Positions 7,741 through 18,219 are shown, counted from the stretch's first letter. The stretch: DNA of 64,000 bases from Phycicoccus sp. M110.8 (GCF_032464895.1 NZ_JAWDIC010000001.1:2356001-2420000); one strand, 5' to 3'. The notes: generated from the sequence alone by a model not told the origin. A program made the numbers and translations.

Positions 7741-8430
7741 GTGTCAGCCGAACCGAGCGCCCGTCGGGGCATCCCCGACGCCACGGTTGCCCGGCTACCC
7801 GAGTACCTCCGAGCCCTGACCGGGTTCGCCGAGCGGGGCATCACCTCCGTCTCCTCCGAGGAGCTCGCGGCAGCTGCGGGCGTGCGCAGCGCCAAGCTCC
7901 GCAAGGACCTGTCCCACCTGGGGTCCTACGGCGTGCGTGGCGTGGGCTACGAGGTCGACCACCTCGCCTACCAGATCTCGCGCGAGCTGGGGCTGACCCA
8001 GGACTGGCCGGTCGCCATCGTCGGGATGGGCAACCTCGGGCACGCGCTCGCCGCCTACAGCGGCTTCGCCACCCGCGGCTTCCGTGTCGTCGCCCTGCTC
8101 GACCAGGACGAGAAGCTCCACGGCCAGGAGATCGCGGGCATCGCGGTGCAGTCCATGGACGCCCTGCCCAGCCTCGTGCAGGAGCAGGGTCTCGCGATCG
8201 GCGTCATCGCCACGCCCGCCGCCTCCGCCCAGGACGTCTGCAACCAGCTCGTCGCCGCCGGCGTCTCCTCCATCCTGAACTTCGCGCCGAGCGTTCTCGT
8301 CGTGCCCGAGGGCGTCGACGTGCGCAAGGTGGACCTGTCCACCGAGCTGCAGATCCTCGCCTTCCACGAGCAGCGCAAGGCGCTCGCGGGTGAGGGCCTG
8401 CGACCGCTGGCCAAGGCGGTGGTCCGGTGA
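7741..8430 (+). CDS. rex: Redox-sensing transcriptional repressor Rex
   Basis: A 229-residue protein. The N-terminal winged helix (residues 15-75: [20 protein letters not shown] to [18 protein letters not shown]) binds operator DNA. The Rossmann domain with VGMGNLG (94-100) senses the NADH/NAD+ ratio, and the C-terminal helix [12 protein letters not shown] is the domain-swap helix. High NADH releases Rex from DNA and derepresses respiratory genes. GTG start with AGAAGGAGCC upstream; the last four bases (GTGA) are the start of hemA, so the two are translationally coupled. The operator at 7646 indicates autoregulation, and a second Rex-like site is found at 45047. Confidence 0.97.
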   Translation: MSAEPSARRGIPDATVARLPEYLRALTGFAERGITSVSSEELAAAAGVRSAKLRKDLSHLGSYGVRGVGYEVDHLAYQISRELGLTQDWPVAIVGMGNLGHALAAYSGFATRGFRVVALLDQDEKLHGQEIAGIAVQSMDALPSLVQEQGLAIGVIATPAASAQDVCNQLVAAGVSSILNFAPSVLVVPEGVDVRKVDLSTELQILAFHEQRKALAGEGLRPLAKAVVR

Positions 8431-9734
8431 GCCTCGTGATCCTGGGCCTGTCCCACCACACCGCCCCGCTGCCGCTGCTCGAGGCGATGTCGCTGGACCC
8501 GTCGCGCCGCGCCGACCTCGAGAACCGGCTCACCGCGCGCGAGAACGTCTCCGAGGCCATCGTCGTCTCCACCTGCAACCGCACCGAGGTGTATGCCGAG
8601 TCGCTCACCTTCCACGGTGCCGTCAGCGACATCACCGAGGCGCTCACCGAGGCCACCGGCGTCGACAACGTCCAGCTGCGCGAGCACCTCTACGTGCACT
8701 ACGAGGACCGCGCCATCGCGCACGCGTTCACCGTCGCCTGCGGCCTGGACTCGATGGCCGTCGGCGAGGCCCAGATCCTCGGGCAGATGCGCACGGCGCT
8801 GCGCGACGCCCAGCGCACCGGGCACGCGGGCCCGGCCCTCAACGCCCTCTTCCAGCAGGCCCTGCGGGTGGGCAAGCGTGCCCACACCGAGACCGGGATC
8901 GACGCCGTCAGCGTCTCGCTCGTCGAGGCCGGGATCGCCCGCGCCGAGTCCCACCTCGGGCCCCTGCAGGACCTGTCGGTCCTCGTCGTGGGCGCGGGCG
9001 GTATGTCCTCGCTGGCCGCCACCACGATGACCCGCCGCGGCGTCGGGTCGCTCACCGTCGTCAACCGGACGCTGTCCAAGGCGCAGCGCCTGGCCGAGCG
9101 CACCGGTGGCACCGCCCGCCCGCTCGCCGAGCTGGCCGACGCCCTCGCGACCGCCGACCTCGTCGTGTCGTGCACCGGCTCGACCGGTGTCGTCGTCGAC
9201 CTCGCCACGGCCGCCGACGCCCAGGTCGCCCGCGCCGGGCGCCCGCAGGCGTACGTCGACCTCGCCCTGCCGCACGACGTCGCACCCGAGGTCGCCTCGC
9301 TGCGCGGTGTCGTCGTCGCCGGCCTCTCCGCTCTCGGCGACGACCTGTCCGCAGGCCAGGCCTCCGCCCAGGTGCAGGAGGTCGCGGACCTCGTCATCGG
9401 CGAGGTCGCGGCATACCTCACCTCGCGCGCCGCCGAGTCGGTGGCGCCGACGGTCGCCGCGCTGCGCCGGCACGCCGCCGACGTCGTGGCCGGCGAGCTC
9501 GGCCGGCTCGAGCAGCGCCTCCCCGGCCTCGACGAGGCCACCCGCGCCGAGGTGCAGCTCGCGGTTCACCGGATCGTCGAGAAGCTGCTCCACACCCCGA
9601 CCGTCCGCGTCAAGGAGCTGGCCGTGGGCGGACAGGGCGACGACTACGCCCAGGCGCTGCGCGAGCTCTTCGACCTGCGTCCGGGACAGACCGCCACCGC
9701 GTCCGTGCCGCCCTCCCAGGGAGGTATGCCGTGA
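8427..9734 (+). CDS. hemA: Glutamyl-tRNA reductase
   Basis: A 435-residue enzyme for the first committed step of C5-pathway tetrapyrrole synthesis: glutamyl-tRNA(Glu) plus NADPH to glutamate-1-semialdehyde. The catalytic cysteine is Cys50 in STCNRTEVY. The substrate motif [20 protein letters not shown], the NADPH-binding segment [14 protein letters not shown] and the C-terminal dimerisation helix are all present. It overlaps rex and hemC by four bases each, so rex-hemA-hemC-hemD form one coupled operon under Rex control. The product feeds HemL, encoded about 7 kb downstream at 16885. Confidence 0.97.
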   Translation: MSLVILGLSHHTAPLPLLEAMSLDPSRRADLENRLTARENVSEAIVVSTCNRTEVYAESLTFHGAVSDITEALTEATGVDNVQLREHLYVHYEDRAIAHAFTVACGLDSMAVGEAQILGQMRTALRDAQRTGHAGPALNALFQQALRVGKRAHTETGIDAVSVSLVEAGIARAESHLGPLQDLSVLVVGAGGMSSLAATTMTRRGVGSLTVVNRTLSKAQRLAERTGGTARPLAELADALATADLVVSCTGSTGVVVDLATAADAQVARAGRPQAYVDLALPHDVAPEVASLRGVVVAGLSALGDDLSAGQASAQVQEVADLVIGEVAAYLTSRAAESVAPTVAALRRHAADVVAGELGRLEQRLPGLDEATRAEVQLAVHRIVEKLLHTPTVRVKELAVGGQGDDYAQALRELFDLRPGQTATASVPPSQGGMP

Positions 9735-10804
9735 GCAGCCGGCGCACCCTGCGCCTCGGCACGCGCCGCAGCGCCCTCGCCACCACGCAGTCCGGCTGGG
9801 TGGCCGACCGCCTGCGCGCGCTCGGCCACACCGTCGAGCTCGTCGAGGTCGTGACCGAGGGCGACACCTCGACCGCCTCGTTGTCCTCCCTCGGCGGCAC
9901 CGGCGTTTTCGCGGCGGCCCTGCGCCGCGCCCTGCTCGCCGGTGAGGTCGACCTCGCCGTCCACTCGCTCAAGGACCTGCCCACCGCACCGGAGCCCGGC
10001 CTGGTCGTGGCCGCGGTGCCGACGCGCGAGGACCCGCGCGACGTGCTCGTGTCCGCCGACGGGCGCACGCTCGGCGAGCTCGGCGACGGCGCCGTCGTCG
10101 GCACCGGGTCGCCGCGCCGGGTCGCCCAGCTGGCAGCCCTGGGAATGGGCCTGTCGTTCAAGGACATCCGCGGCAACGTCGACACCCGCGTGGCGATGGT
10201 CCGCGACGGCGCGCTCGACGCGGTCGTCCTGGCCCGGGCCGGCCTGGCCCGCCTCGGCCGGCTCGACGAGGTCGCCGAGGCGATCGACCCGCTGCAGGTG
10301 CTCCCGGCCCCCGGGCAGGGTGCCCTGGCGGTGGAGTGCCGCGCCGACGACACCGACACGCTCGCCGTCCTCGCCGCCCTCGAGGACGCTGACACCCGCG
10401 CCTGCGTCACCGCCGAGCGGGCCCTGCTCGCGGCGCTCGAGGCCGGCTGCTCCGCCCCGGTGGGCGCGCTCGCCGAGGTCGTCGAGGGCGAGGACGGCCT
10501 CGAGCTGTCCCTGCGCGGGTTCGTCGGCTCGGTCGACGGCTCGTTCGACCTGCGCCGCTCCCTCGTGGGCCCGGTCGGCGAGGCCGAGTCGCTCGGCCGT
10601 CGCCTGGCTGCGGTCCTGCTCGAGGACGGTGCCGCCGAGATCGTCGGCCCCGAGCCACGACCACCGGCCGGTGGTGACCCCGGACCGCGCACCGACCCCC
10701 GCCCGCCCGACCCAGCCGGGGCGACCGGACCGCATTCGGTCGCCGCCGTCGACAGCAGCAACCCCCGCAGCCCAGAACGAGACAGCACGGAGCGTGCACT
10801 GTGA
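9731..10804 (+). CDS. hemC: Hydroxymethylbilane synthase (porphobilinogen deaminase)
   Basis: A 357-residue protein that condenses four porphobilinogen molecules into hydroxymethylbilane. Visible are [11 protein letters not shown] at the N-terminus, [10 protein letters not shown] (substrate/cofactor lysine region), the conserved [13 protein letters not shown], and Cys240 in [10 protein letters not shown], which carries the dipyrromethane cofactor. About 55 extra Pro/Asp/Arg-rich residues after EIVGPE form a disordered C-terminal extension not needed for activity. GTG start inside the GTGA overlap with hemA; its own stop overlaps hemD in the same way. Confidence 0.96.
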   Translation: MSSRRTLRLGTRRSALATTQSGWVADRLRALGHTVELVEVVTEGDTSTASLSSLGGTGVFAAALRRALLAGEVDLAVHSLKDLPTAPEPGLVVAAVPTREDPRDVLVSADGRTLGELGDGAVVGTGSPRRVAQLAALGMGLSFKDIRGNVDTRVAMVRDGALDAVVLARAGLARLGRLDEVAEAIDPLQVLPAPGQGALAVECRADDTDTLAVLAALEDADTRACVTAERALLAALEAGCSAPVGALAEVVEGEDGLELSLRGFVGSVDGSFDLRRSLVGPVGEAESLGRRLAAVLLEDGAAEIVGPEPRPPAGGDPGPRTDPRPPDPAGATGPHSVAAVDSSNPRSPERDSTERAL

Positions 10805-12441
10805 GCCCCACGCGCTCGACCCAGCCCACCCAGACCCGCCCCACCCGCGCCGCCAAGGCGCCCGGTCGCGTCGCCTTCGTCGGCGCCGGCCCGGGTGACT
10901 CCGGCCTCATGACCGTCCGCTCGGTCGACCTGCTGGCCGCGGCCGACGTGGTCGTCATCGACCAGGTCGCCCGCGAGTCGGTCGTCGCCCGCTACTGCGG
11001 CCCGGACGTCGAGGTCGTCGACGCGGGCCACGGCGACCACGGCCAGCCGCTGACCCACGCCATGCGCGCCAAGCTCGTCGTCAAGGCCGCCAAGTCCGCT
11101 GCCGGCGGCCTCGTGGTGCGGCTCATGGACGGCGACCCGGCCCTGTTCAACGGCCTGGCCGAGGAGGCCCTGGCCTGCCACAAGGCAGGCATCGGGTTCG
11201 ACATCGTCCCCGGCGTGAGCGCGGTCTCGGCCGTCCCGGCATACGCGGGCATCCCGCTGACCTCGAGCAGCTCGCCCGCGGTCCACGTGATCTCCGCCAA
11301 CGACCGCAACGTCGACTGGGCGGCCTCCGCCGCCGACTCGGTGACGGTCGTCCTGCTCGGCCCGCCCGAGGACCTCGGCGCCGCCCTGGCGAAGCTGCTC
11401 GACGCGGGCCGTCCCGCCGACAGCCCGGTCGCGCTGACCGAGCGCGGCACCACCATCCGGCAGTCGACCCGCGTCACCACCCTCGGCGAGGTCGCCAAGG
11501 TGATGAAGTCGGTCGAGTTCCCGGCCCTCGCCGTGGTCGGCTCGACCGTGGCCATGCGCTCGGAGCTCTCCTGGTTCGAGACCAAGCCGCTGTTCGGCTG
11601 GAACGTCCTCGTGCCGCGCACGAAGGAGCAGTCCGGCCGCACCATCGCCCGGCTCGAGTCGTACGGCGCGACCGCCGAGGTCGTCCCGACCATCTCGGTC
11701 GAGCCGCCGCGGACGCCGCAGCAGATGGAGCGCGCGGTCAAGGGCCTGGTCACCGGCCGCTACGAGTGGATCGGCTTCACCTCCGTCAACGCGGTCAAGG
11801 CCGTCCGTGAGCGGTTCGAGGAGTTCGGTCTCGACGCCCGCGCCTTCGCCGGTCTCAAGATCGCGGCCGTCGGCGGCGTGACCGCCGAGGCGCTGCGCGA
11901 GTGGGGCATCGTGCCCGACCTCGTGCCGTCCGGTGAGAACTCGGCCCAGGGCCTGCTGGCCGACTGGCCGCCGTTCGACGAGGTGCTCGACCCGATCAAC
12001 CGGGTCTTCCTGCCCCGCGCGGACATCGCCACCGACACGCTCGTGGCCGGCCTGCAGGAGATGGGCTGGGAGGTCGACGACGTCACGGCCTACCGCACCG
12101 TGCGCGCCGCCCCGCCGCCCGCGCCCGTCCGTGAGGCGATCAAGGGCGGCCAGTTCGACGCGGCCGTCTTCACCTCGTCCTCGACGGTGCGCAACCTCGT
12201 CGGCATCGCCGGCAAGCCGCACCCGTCGACGGTGATCGCCTGCATCGGCCCGGCCACCGCCAAGACCGCCGAGGAGCACGGCCTGCGGGTCGACGTCCTC
12301 GCGCCCGAGGCGTCCTCCGACGCCCTGGTCGACGCCCTGGCCGACTACGGACTGGGCCTGGCGGCTGCGGCGCTCGAGGCCGGCGAGGAGGTCGTGCGCC
12401 CCTCGCGCAAGAAGGCCTCGGCGCGCCGGCGGGCCCGCTGA
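10801..12441 (+). CDS. hemD: Fused uroporphyrinogen-III methyltransferase-like domain / uroporphyrinogen-III synthase
   Basis: A 546-residue two-domain protein. Residues about 22-260 are a tetrapyrrole methyltransferase (SUMT/CobA) fold with [20 protein letters not shown] and [10 protein letters not shown]. Residues about 270-520 are HemD, which cyclises hydroxymethylbilane with ring-D inversion to uroporphyrinogen III ([59 protein letters not shown]). This fusion is common in Actinobacteria. The SUMT part departs from active enzymes: [13 protein letters not shown] replaces the usual VRLKGGDPFxFGR, and the THR/TGH region reads [13 protein letters not shown]. HemD function is secure; methyltransferase activity is doubtful. 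Confidence 0.92.
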   Translation: MSPTRSTQPTQTRPTRAAKAPGRVAFVGAGPGDSGLMTVRSVDLLAAADVVVIDQVARESVVARYCGPDVEVVDAGHGDHGQPLTHAMRAKLVVKAAKSAAGGLVVRLMDGDPALFNGLAEEALACHKAGIGFDIVPGVSAVSAVPAYAGIPLTSSSSPAVHVISANDRNVDWAASAADSVTVVLLGPPEDLGAALAKLLDAGRPADSPVALTERGTTIRQSTRVTTLGEVAKVMKSVEFPALAVVGSTVAMRSELSWFETKPLFGWNVLVPRTKEQSGRTIARLESYGATAEVVPTISVEPPRTPQQMERAVKGLVTGRYEWIGFTSVNAVKAVRERFEEFGLDARAFAGLKIAAVGGVTAEALREWGIVPDLVPSGENSAQGLLADWPPFDEVLDPINRVFLPRADIATDTLVAGLQEMGWEVDDVTAYRTVRAAPPPAPVREAIKGGQFDAAVFTSSSTVRNLVGIAGKPHPSTVIACIGPATAKTAEEHGLRVDVLAPEASSDALVDALADYGLGLAAAALEAGEEVVRPSRKKASARRRAR

Positions 12442-12442
12442 C

Positions 12443-13477
12443 GTGGAGCACCTGAGCAGCACGCCGCGGCCGGAGCCGGCCGGTCCGGTCCTCCGTCCGC
12501 GGCGGCTGCGCCAGTTCCCGGCCCTGCGCCGGCTCGTCGCCGAGACGCGCCTGCACCCGGCCGAGCTGGTGCTGCCGGTGTTCGTCCGTGAGGGCATCAC
12601 CGAGCCGCAGCCGATCTCGGCCATGCCCGGGGTCGTGCAGCACACGCTGGACTCGCTCGTCGAGGTCGCGCAGGAGGCGGTCGAGGCCGGCATCGGCGGC
12701 CTCATGCTCTTCGGCGTGCCCGAGCACAAGGACGCCGTCGGCTCGGGCGCCGACGACCCGGACGGCATCCTCAACGTCGCCCTGCGGCGCGTGGTCGAGG
12801 CCGTCGGCGACCGCACCGTCGTCATGGCCGACCTGTGCCTCGACGAGTTCACCGACCACGGCCACTGCGGGGTGCTCACCGAGCGCCGCCCCGGTCACCT
12901 CGTGGTCGACAACGACGCCACGCTCGAGCGGTATGCCGCGATGGGCCTGGCGCAGGCGCGTGCCGGTGCCCACGTGCTGGGTCTCTCCGGGATGATGGAC
13001 GGCCAGGTCGCGCACGTCCGGGCAGCGCTGGACGCCGAGGGCTTCACCGACACGGTGATCCTCGCGTACGCCGCGAAGTACACCTCGGGGCTCTACGGCC
13101 CGTTCCGCGAGGCGGTGCAGTCCTCGCTGCAGGGTGACCGCGCGGCCTACCAGCAGGACCCGGCCAACGCGACGGAGTCGCTGCGCGAGCTGGAGCTGGA
13201 CATCGCCGAGGGTGCCGACATGGTCATGGTGAAGCCGGCCATGCCGCACCTCGACATCGTGGCCGCCGCGGCGGCGATGTCGCCGGTTCCCGTTGCGGCG
13301 TACCAGATCTCGGGGGAGTACTCGATGATCGAGGCGGCTGCGGCGAACGGGTGGATCGAGCGCGAGCGGGCCGTCATGGAGTCGCTGCTCAACATCCGTC
13401 GTGCCGGCGCGCAGGTCATCCTGACCTACTACGCGCTGGAGGCGGCCGCGGTCCTGCGCCGGTCCGTCACGGGCTGA
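12443..13477 (+). CDS. hemB: Delta-aminolevulinic acid dehydratase (porphobilinogen synthase)
   Basis: A 344-residue TIM-barrel enzyme condensing two 5-aminolevulinate molecules to porphobilinogen. The two active-site lysines are Lys211 ([15 protein letters not shown]) and Lys263 ([12 protein letters not shown]), the latter forming the Schiff base. The metal-site segment [15 protein letters not shown] keeps Cys132 and Cys142 but has Asp134 where the classical three-cysteine zinc site has its middle Cys, so metal use may differ from E. coli HemB. GTG start 1 bp after the hemD stop. The 3' end overlaps the convergent LysR gene by 11 bp. Confidence 0.96.
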   Translation: MEHLSSTPRPEPAGPVLRPRRLRQFPALRRLVAETRLHPAELVLPVFVREGITEPQPISAMPGVVQHTLDSLVEVAQEAVEAGIGGLMLFGVPEHKDAVGSGADDPDGILNVALRRVVEAVGDRTVVMADLCLDEFTDHGHCGVLTERRPGHLVVDNDATLERYAAMGLAQARAGAHVLGLSGMMDGQVAHVRAALDAEGFTDTVILAYAAKYTSGLYGPFREAVQSSLQGDRAAYQQDPANATESLRELELDIAEGADMVMVKPAMPHLDIVAAAAAMSPVPVAAYQISGEYSMIEAAAANGWIERERAVMESLLNIRRAGAQVILTYYALEAAAVLRRSVTG

Positions 13478-14405
13478 CGCCTCCGCCCGGAGCGGGGTCG
13501 AGCGGGCTCCCCAGCACCCACGGCCCGATCTCGCGGACGATGTGCCGCGCCTCGACGTGCATGGCCTGCACCACCTCGGGCGGTTGCGGCCGGGACAGCA
13601 GCCGCACCCCGGCCGCGGGGTGCTCGGCCAGCCGCGCCGTGCCGTACTCGGGGGAGCCGAGCACCCGGGCCACCCAGCCCGGTCCGAACGCCCCGACGGT
13701 GCCGGAGAGGATCGCGTCGCGGGTCTGCTCGATCCCGCCGACCGGCGGACCGGCTCGCCGGTAGTCCGCAGCCCCGTTGGTGAGCCAGGCGAGGGTCCAG
13801 AAGCGTGTGACCGCCTGCCCGGTCTCGGCTGCGAGGTCGGCCAGGGGCAGCCGCAGCGCGTCCTCCAGCCTGATCACGCCGGGCCGGTCGGGGAGCAGGT
13901 TCCACGGGTAGGCCAGGACGACCTCGTCGTCGAGCAGCTCGGTCACGAGCAGCTCGCGGTCAGGCCACGGCGGGCTGGCGACGAGCAGGTCGAGCTCGTC
14001 GCAGAGGTCGTCGTGCCAGGCGCGCAGCTCGACGTCCCGGACGACGACGTGCACCCCGGGGAAGCGGCTGGCCAGGCCGGTAAGCAGCGGCGTGGTCAGC
14101 TCGGCTGCCCCGCCGGGCATGAGTCCCACGGTGACCGTGCCGGTGTGGCGCAGGTTGGCGGCGGTCCTGCGGGCGCTCTCGACCGCGTCGACGAGGTGCT
14201 GCGCGGGACCGAGGAGGGCCGCGCCGGCGGCCGTGAGCTCGACGCCGTCCGTGCGGCGGACCAGCAGGGTCACGCCGAGGCCGCGCTCGAGGTCGCGCAC
14301 CTGGGCCGACAGGGCGGGCTGGCTGACGTACGTGCGCGCCGCCGCGCGGCGGAAGCCCCCGTGCTCGGCCACGGCGAGGAACGCCTGCACCTGCCGCAGC
14401 TCCAC
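13467..14405 (-). CDS. LysR-family transcriptional regulator
   Basis: A 312-residue protein with the N-terminal LysR helix-turn-helix ([20 protein letters not shown], then [20 protein letters not shown]) and a periplasmic-binding-like effector domain ([20 protein letters not shown] onwards). The GTG at 14405 is preferred over upstream starts because GGAGGGG lies about 8 bases before it and LysR proteins begin directly with ELRQxxxF. It converges on hemB. Its target is unclear: no divergent partner gene starts beside it, which is unusual for LysR. Confidence 0.88.
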   Translation of the reverse strand: MELRQVQAFLAVAEHGGFRRAAARTYVSQPALSAQVRDLERGLGVTLLVRRTDGVELTAAGAALLGPAQHLVDAVESARRTAANLRHTGTVTVGLMPGGAAELTTPLLTGLASRFPGVHVVVRDVELRAWHDDLCDELDLLVASPPWPDRELLVTELLDDEVVLAYPWNLLPDRPGVIRLEDALRLPLADLAAETGQAVTRFWTLAWLTNGAADYRRAGPPVGGIEQTRDAILSGTVGAFGPGWVARVLGSPEYGTARLAEHPAAGVRLLSRPQPPEVVQAMHVEARHIVREIGPWVLGSPLDPAPGGGVSP

Positions 14406-14529
14406 GCGACCACCCCTCCCTGCGCGTCCTGGGGTGCAGCCCATGGTGCGCTCGTGCGGGGGCGCCCGCAAGCAGATTCGCCGAGGTCAGGGGCCCGGCT
14501 CCCGATCGTCACGCGTGGTGGGGGAGCGT

Positions 14530-14575
14530 CCCCGGGCGGGCCGTTTCCCCCGTGCCCCTGTCGGCCCGCCCGGGG
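14530..14575. terminator. Strong 13-bp hairpin between the LysR gene and the secreted-protein gene
   Basis: CCCCGGGCGGGCC at 14530-14542 pairs perfectly with GGCCCGCCCGGGG at 14563-14575 across a 20-nt loop. It lies 4 bp beyond the stop of the minus-strand secreted-protein gene and upstream of the LysR start, so it most likely terminates the former and insulates the latter. Confidence 0.7.
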
Positions 14576-14578
14576 GGT

Positions 14579-15406
14579 CTAGGGCACCAGGGTGTACGTC
14601 CCCGTCCACGAACCCCTGGTGAAGGACGCCGAGGGCCGGGTGAGGACCACCGGCTGGGCGAGGTGCGCGAAGTACGGCGCGAGGCCGCTGTCCGGCGGCA
14701 CGGTGACCACCGAGCTGGCGGTGGAGGTCGGTCGGAGGCTGTTGTCGAACGCGACCTGCACGAGCCCCTTGTCGCCCGCCACGGCATACCGGAAGCTGCC
14801 GGCCGGGGACGTCGTCACGGGCTCGGTCGCCGGCTCGACGGCCGTCGCCTCGCGGCTGTGGGCCACGGCGCTGTCCCCGACCCGGTAGGTGACCCGGCTC
14901 CGGCCGCCGCCGAGGTCCGTGACCGTCGCGTCCGCGTCCTGCAGCACCGTGGTCGGCGCCCCCAGCCGGGTGAGCACGGACGCGAGCTGGGGGTTGGTCG
15001 TGCCGTGCCAGAGCATGTACGCGCCGCGGGTGCCGGTCGCCCTGTCGAGGACCTGGACGATGCCGATCGTGGTGAGGCTGGCGCGGGGCCAGGTCGCCGA
15101 CCCGGGGCCTACCGACGTCTCGTCGCAGACGTAGTCCACGAGGTAGAGGAGCGTGCGCGTCGGGTTGGTGGGGACCAGCACGGGCGTGAACCGCTCGAAG
15201 AGGGCGGCCGGGAGGGTGCTCGTCGGGACGCCCTGGCTCTCGCCGAACTCGAAGCAGTCCTGCTCGCTCGTCACGACGCTGCGCGCCGCGCCGCCGTACG
15301 CCTCGGCGGTCGCGGCCGGCGCCGTGAGCAGGGCCGCAGCGCACGCGCCCACGAGGGCCGTCGCGGCGGCGAGGACCGGCCGGGCGACGCGTCGGGAGCT
15401 GTTCAC
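14579..15406 (-). CDS. Secreted protein of unknown function
   Basis: A 275-residue protein. The N-terminus MNSSRRVARPVLAAATALVG with the following Ala-rich run to ATAEAYGG is a typical Sec signal peptide, with likely cleavage after residue about 34. The mature part has two Cys residues (EQDCFEF and DYVCDET) that could form a disulfide, and is rich in beta-forming Thr/Val/Ser segments. I do not recognise a domain. A hairpin terminator follows it. No neighbour suggests a role. Confidence 0.6.
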   Translation of the reverse strand: MNSSRRVARPVLAAATALVGACAAALLTAPAATAEAYGGAARSVVTSEQDCFEFGESQGVPTSTLPAALFERFTPVLVPTNPTRTLLYLVDYVCDETSVGPGSATWPRASLTTIGIVQVLDRATGTRGAYMLWHGTTNPQLASVLTRLGAPTTVLQDADATVTDLGGGRSRVTYRVGDSAVAHSREATAVEPATEPVTTSPAGSFRYAVAGDKGLVQVAFDNSLRPTSTASSVVTVPPDSGLAPYFAHLAQPVVLTRPSASFTRGSWTGTYTLVP

Positions 15407-15518
15407 GCGGACAGGCTCGCAGCGACCGGCCCGGGGCGGCAGGGGGTCGGGCCAGGTTCGTGATCGCGATTCCTGATCGGTTCGCTGTCACCCGGACGGG
15501 GGCGGTCGCCCGGCACAC

Positions 15519-15582
15519 AAAACGGCGGTTGCTCGGCAACACTCGGGAAAGGATCCCGCGGTATGCCGGGCAACCGCCGTTT
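15519..15582 (-). terminator. Rho-independent terminator of the yceI gene
   Basis: AAACGGCGGTTGC at 15520-15532 and GCAACCGCCGTTT at 15570-15582 form a perfect 13-bp stem around a 37-nt loop that itself can fold. Read on the minus strand, leaving yceI, the stem ends in TTTTGTG, a reasonable U-tract. It begins about 22 bp after the yceI stop. Confidence 0.8.
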
Positions 15583-15604
15583 CGCGGTGGGGCGCAGTCC
15601 TGGC

Positions 15605-16138
15605 TCAGGCGGCCTTGAGGAGCTGCACGTCCAGGGTGATCTTGATCTTCTCGGAGACGAGCACGCCGCCACCCTCGAGGGCGACGTTCCACTCCAGGCC
15701 CCAGTCCTTGCGGTTGATCTCCGCGGTGGCCTCGAAGCCGGCCTTCTGGTTGCCCCACGGGTCGGTGGCCAGGCCGTTGAAGTCGAGGTCGAAGACGACC
15801 GGCTTGGTGACGCCCTTGATGGTCAGGTCGCCCTTGAGGGAGTCCTCGGTGACCTCGGTGGAGGTGAAGCTCATGGTGGGGTTGTTCTCGACGTCGAAGA
15901 AGTCGGCGGACTTCAGGTGGGCGTCGCGGTCGGCCGACCCGGTGTCGACCGAGGCGAGCTGGGCGACGGCGGTGACCTGCGAGTCGCTGATGACGTCGCC
16001 GACCTTGACGCTGCCCTCGAACTCCTTGAACTGTCCGCGGACCTTGCTGACCATGAGGTGGCGGGCGGTGAAGCCGAGCTCGCTGTGCGAGGCGTCGACG
16101 GTCCAGGTGCCGGCGGGGAGGTCGTGGATGCTGGCCAT
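15605..16138 (-). CDS. YceI family polyisoprenoid-binding protein
   Basis: A 177-residue lipocalin-like beta-barrel protein. The N-terminus [20 protein letters not shown] and the central [13 protein letters not shown] and [18 protein letters not shown] are hallmark YceI sequences. Family members bind polyprenyl lipids such as quinone precursors. No signal peptide is present, so this copy should be cytoplasmic. The gene is divergent from a MarR regulator, with two palindromes in the 141-bp gap. Given the many menaquinone genes in the window, an isoprenoid-carrier role is plausible but unproven. Confidence 0.92.
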   Translation of the reverse strand: MASIHDLPAGTWTVDASHSELGFTARHLMVSKVRGQFKEFEGSVKVGDVISDSQVTAVAQLASVDTGSADRDAHLKSADFFDVENNPTMSFTSTEVTEDSLKGDLTIKGVTKPVVFDLDFNGLATDPWGNQKAGFEATAEINRKDWGLEWNVALEGGGVLVSEKIKITLDVQLLKAA

Positions 16139-16213
16139 GGTGGTGGTCTCCTGTGGTTCGTGTTCTGCCGGGGAGGTCCCGGCTGGTTCGTCCTCTTCAA
16201 CCTAGCAGACGTC

Positions 16214-16227
16214 GTTTATATTTCAAC
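16214..16227. promoter_or_regulatory. Candidate MarR operator in the yceI-marR gap
   Basis: GTTTATATTTCAAC is an imperfect palindrome (10 of 14 positions symmetric) and by far the most AT-rich run in this part of the window. It lies 76 bp before the yceI ATG and 53 bp before the marR ATG. Its position between two divergent genes makes it the natural operator for the adjacent MarR protein. Confidence 0.55.
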
Positions 16228-16235
16228 TACAGCGA

Positions 16236-16251
16236 AGTGACGTGGGTCACA
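16236..16251. promoter_or_regulatory. CRP/GlxR-like palindrome in the yceI-marR gap
   Basis: AGTGACGTGGGTCACA contains a perfect GTGA-N6-TCAC core matching the CRP/FNR-family consensus (TGTGA-N6-TCACA) except for the first base. It sits 9 bp from the AT-rich palindrome and 28 bp before the marR start. Confidence 0.45.
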
Positions 16252-16279
16252 CCTCTGCCCGGTGCCATACTTCGGGGCC

Positions 16280-16810
16280 ATGAGCACCCAGGGGGAACCG
16301 CGCTGGCTCAGCGCCGAGCAGCAACGGGCGTGGCGCGCCTACCTGCGCGGCAGCCGGCTCATCGAGGAGGCCCTCGACCGGGACCTGCAGTCGCACGGCG
16401 TCCAGCTCACCGAGTACGAGATCATCTCGATGATCTCCGAGGCGCCCGGCCGAAGGCTGCGGATGTCCACCCTGGCCGACCTCGTCGTGCAGTCCCGGAG
16501 CCGCCTCACCCACACCGCGTCCCGGCTGGAGAAGCGCGGCTGGGTCCGCCGCGAGTCGTGCCTGGAGGACAAGCGCGGCGTCGAGCTCGTCCTGACGCCG
16601 GCCGGCTGGGACGCCGTGCGCGAGATGGCCGTCGTCCACGTCGACAGCGTCCGCAAGAACGTCATCGACCCCGTGCCACCGGAGCTGTTCCTCGCCCTCG
16701 GCCAGGCCATGGACCACATCCGGGCCGTGCTCGCTCCCGACAACGACGGGCCGCACCCCGCGGTGACCGCCGAGGCCCGCGACCACGGGCCGTTCCCCGC
16801 CGACAGCTGA
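16280..16810 (+). CDS. MarR-family transcriptional regulator
   Basis: A 176-residue winged-helix regulator. [20 protein letters not shown], then [20 protein letters not shown] (recognition helix) and [20 protein letters not shown] (wing) form the DNA-binding core; flanking helices make the dimer interface. It is divergent from yceI and probably represses it and itself through the 16214 palindrome. ATG at 16280 chosen; an in-frame ATG 18 bp upstream is less likely. Cys in the wing ([11 protein letters not shown]) could be redox-sensitive, as in OhrR-type MarR proteins, but its position differs from theirs. Confidence 0.9.
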   Translation: MSTQGEPRWLSAEQQRAWRAYLRGSRLIEEALDRDLQSHGVQLTEYEIISMISEAPGRRLRMSTLADLVVQSRSRLTHTASRLEKRGWVRRESCLEDKRGVELVLTPAGWDAVREMAVVHVDSVRKNVIDPVPPELFLALGQAMDHIRAVLAPDNDGPHPAVTAEARDHGPFPADS

Positions 16811-16884
16811 CCCCGCCGAGGGCTGGCCCCGGCCGCGCCCTCCCACCCATCGGGCACTCAGGGACGGCTGGGACAATGGCCGGC

Positions 16885-18219
16885 ATGACGGCATACCCCC
16901 TCGACGCCCCCGTCTCGCAGGCGCTGCTGGACCGCGCGACCTCGGTGACCCCGGGAGGCGTGAACTCGCCGGTGCGCGCCTTCCGCGCCGTCGGCGGCAC
17001 GCCGCGGTTCATGGAGTCGGGCAGCGGCCCGTACCTGTGCGACGTCGACGGCCGCGAGTACGTCGACCTCGTCTGCTCCTGGGGCCCGATGATCCTGGGC
17101 CACGCCCACCCGGCCGTGCTCGACGCCGTCCGCGGCACGATCGAGAAGGGGTTCTCCTTCGGGACGCCGAGCGAGAACGAGGTCGCCCTCGCCGAGGAGA
17201 TCGTCCGCCGGGTCGAGCCGGTCGAGCAGGTGCGCCTGGTCTCCAGCGGCACCGAGGCGACGATGAGCGCCATCCGCCTGGCCCGCGGGTACACCGGCCG
17301 CTCGCTCGTCGTGAAGTTCGCCGGCTGCTACCACGGCCACGTCGACTCCCTCCTCGCCCAGGCCGGCTCCGGGGTCGCGACCTTCGCGCTGCCCGACTCC
17401 GCCGGCGTGCCCAAGGAGATGGCCGCCGAGACGATCGTGCTGCCCTACAACGACCTGGCCGCCTTCGAGGAGGCGTTCGCCGAGCGCGGCGCCGACATCG
17501 CGGCCGTCATCACCGAGGCCAGCCCCGGCAACATGGGCGTGGTCCCGCCCGCCCCGGGCTTCACCGAAGGCCTGCGCCGGGTCACCGCGCAGCACGGTGC
17601 CCTGCTCATCTCCGACGAGGTGATGACGGGCTTCCGCTGCTCGGCGAGCGGGTGGTACGGCCTGGAGGGCCCGTATGCCGCGGGCGCGCCCGACCTGTTC
17701 ACGTTCGGCAAGGTCATGGGTGGCGGCTTCCCGGCGGCCGCGTTCGGCGGCCGGGCCGACGTCATGGCGCTGCTCGCTCCGCTCGGCCCGGTCTACCAGG
17801 CCGGCACCCTCAGCGGGAACCCCGTCGCGACGGCCGCCGGCCTGGCCACGCTTCAGCAGTGCACCCCGGACGTCTACGACCGCCTCAGCGCCGTCGCCGA
17901 TACGCTCACCGCTGCCGTCGGCGAGGAGCTGTCGAAGGCCGGTGTGCCGCACGTCGTGCAGCGCGCGGGCAGCATGTTCAGCGTCTTCTTCCGCAACGGC
18001 GCCGTCACCGACTACGACGAGGCCCGGGCCCAGCACGTGCCGGCGTTCGCCGCGTTCTTCCACTCGATGCTGTCGCAGGGCGTCTACCTGCCGCCGAGTG
18101 CGTTCGAGTCCTGGTTCGTGAGCGCGTCGCACGACGACGCCGCGGTCGAGCGCGTCGTGGCGGCCCTGCCGGCGGCGGCGTCGGCGGCCGCAGAGGCGTT
18201 TGCGACAATCGAGTCGTGA
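16885..18219 (+). CDS. hemL: Glutamate-1-semialdehyde 2,1-aminomutase
   Basis: A 444-residue PLP enzyme converting glutamate-1-semialdehyde to 5-aminolevulinate, the step between HemA and HemB. Diagnostic segments are [20 protein letters not shown] near the N-terminus, [16 protein letters not shown], and the PLP lysine Lys276 in [18 protein letters not shown]. An ATG nine bases upstream (16876) is also possible; ribosome-binding sequences are weak for both. The stop overlaps the next gene by four bases, linking hemL to a histidine-phosphatase and cytochrome c maturation operon rather than to the hemACDB operon. Confidence 0.96.
   Translation: MTAYPLDAPVSQALLDRATSVTPGGVNSPVRAFRAVGGTPRFMESGSGPYLCDVDGREYVDLVCSWGPMILGHAHPAVLDAVRGTIEKGFSFGTPSENEVALAEEIVRRVEPVEQVRLVSSGTEATMSAIRLARGYTGRSLVVKFAGCYHGHVDSLLAQAGSGVATFALPDSAGVPKEMAAETIVLPYNDLAAFEEAFAERGADIAAVITEASPGNMGVVPPAPGFTEGLRRVTAQHGALLISDEVMTGFRCSASGWYGLEGPYAAGAPDLFTFGKVMGGGFPAAAFGGRADVMALLAPLGPVYQAGTLSGNPVATAAGLATLQQCTPDVYDRLSAVADTLTAAVGEELSKAGVPHVVQRAGSMFSVFFRNGAVTDYDEARAQHVPAFAAFFHSMLSQGVYLPPSAFESWFVSASHDDAAVERVVAALPAAASAAAEAFATIES

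Noticed and set aside
14530-14575. Riboswitch upstream of the LysR gene
   Set aside because: It is a single simple 13-bp GC hairpin just after a stop codon, without a conserved aptamer; a terminator is the simpler reading.
16876-16884. Upstream ATG as the hemL start
   Set aside because: It is in frame and adds only three residues. Neither start has a clear ribosome-binding site, and the shorter form fits family N-termini better, so it is kept only as an alternative.
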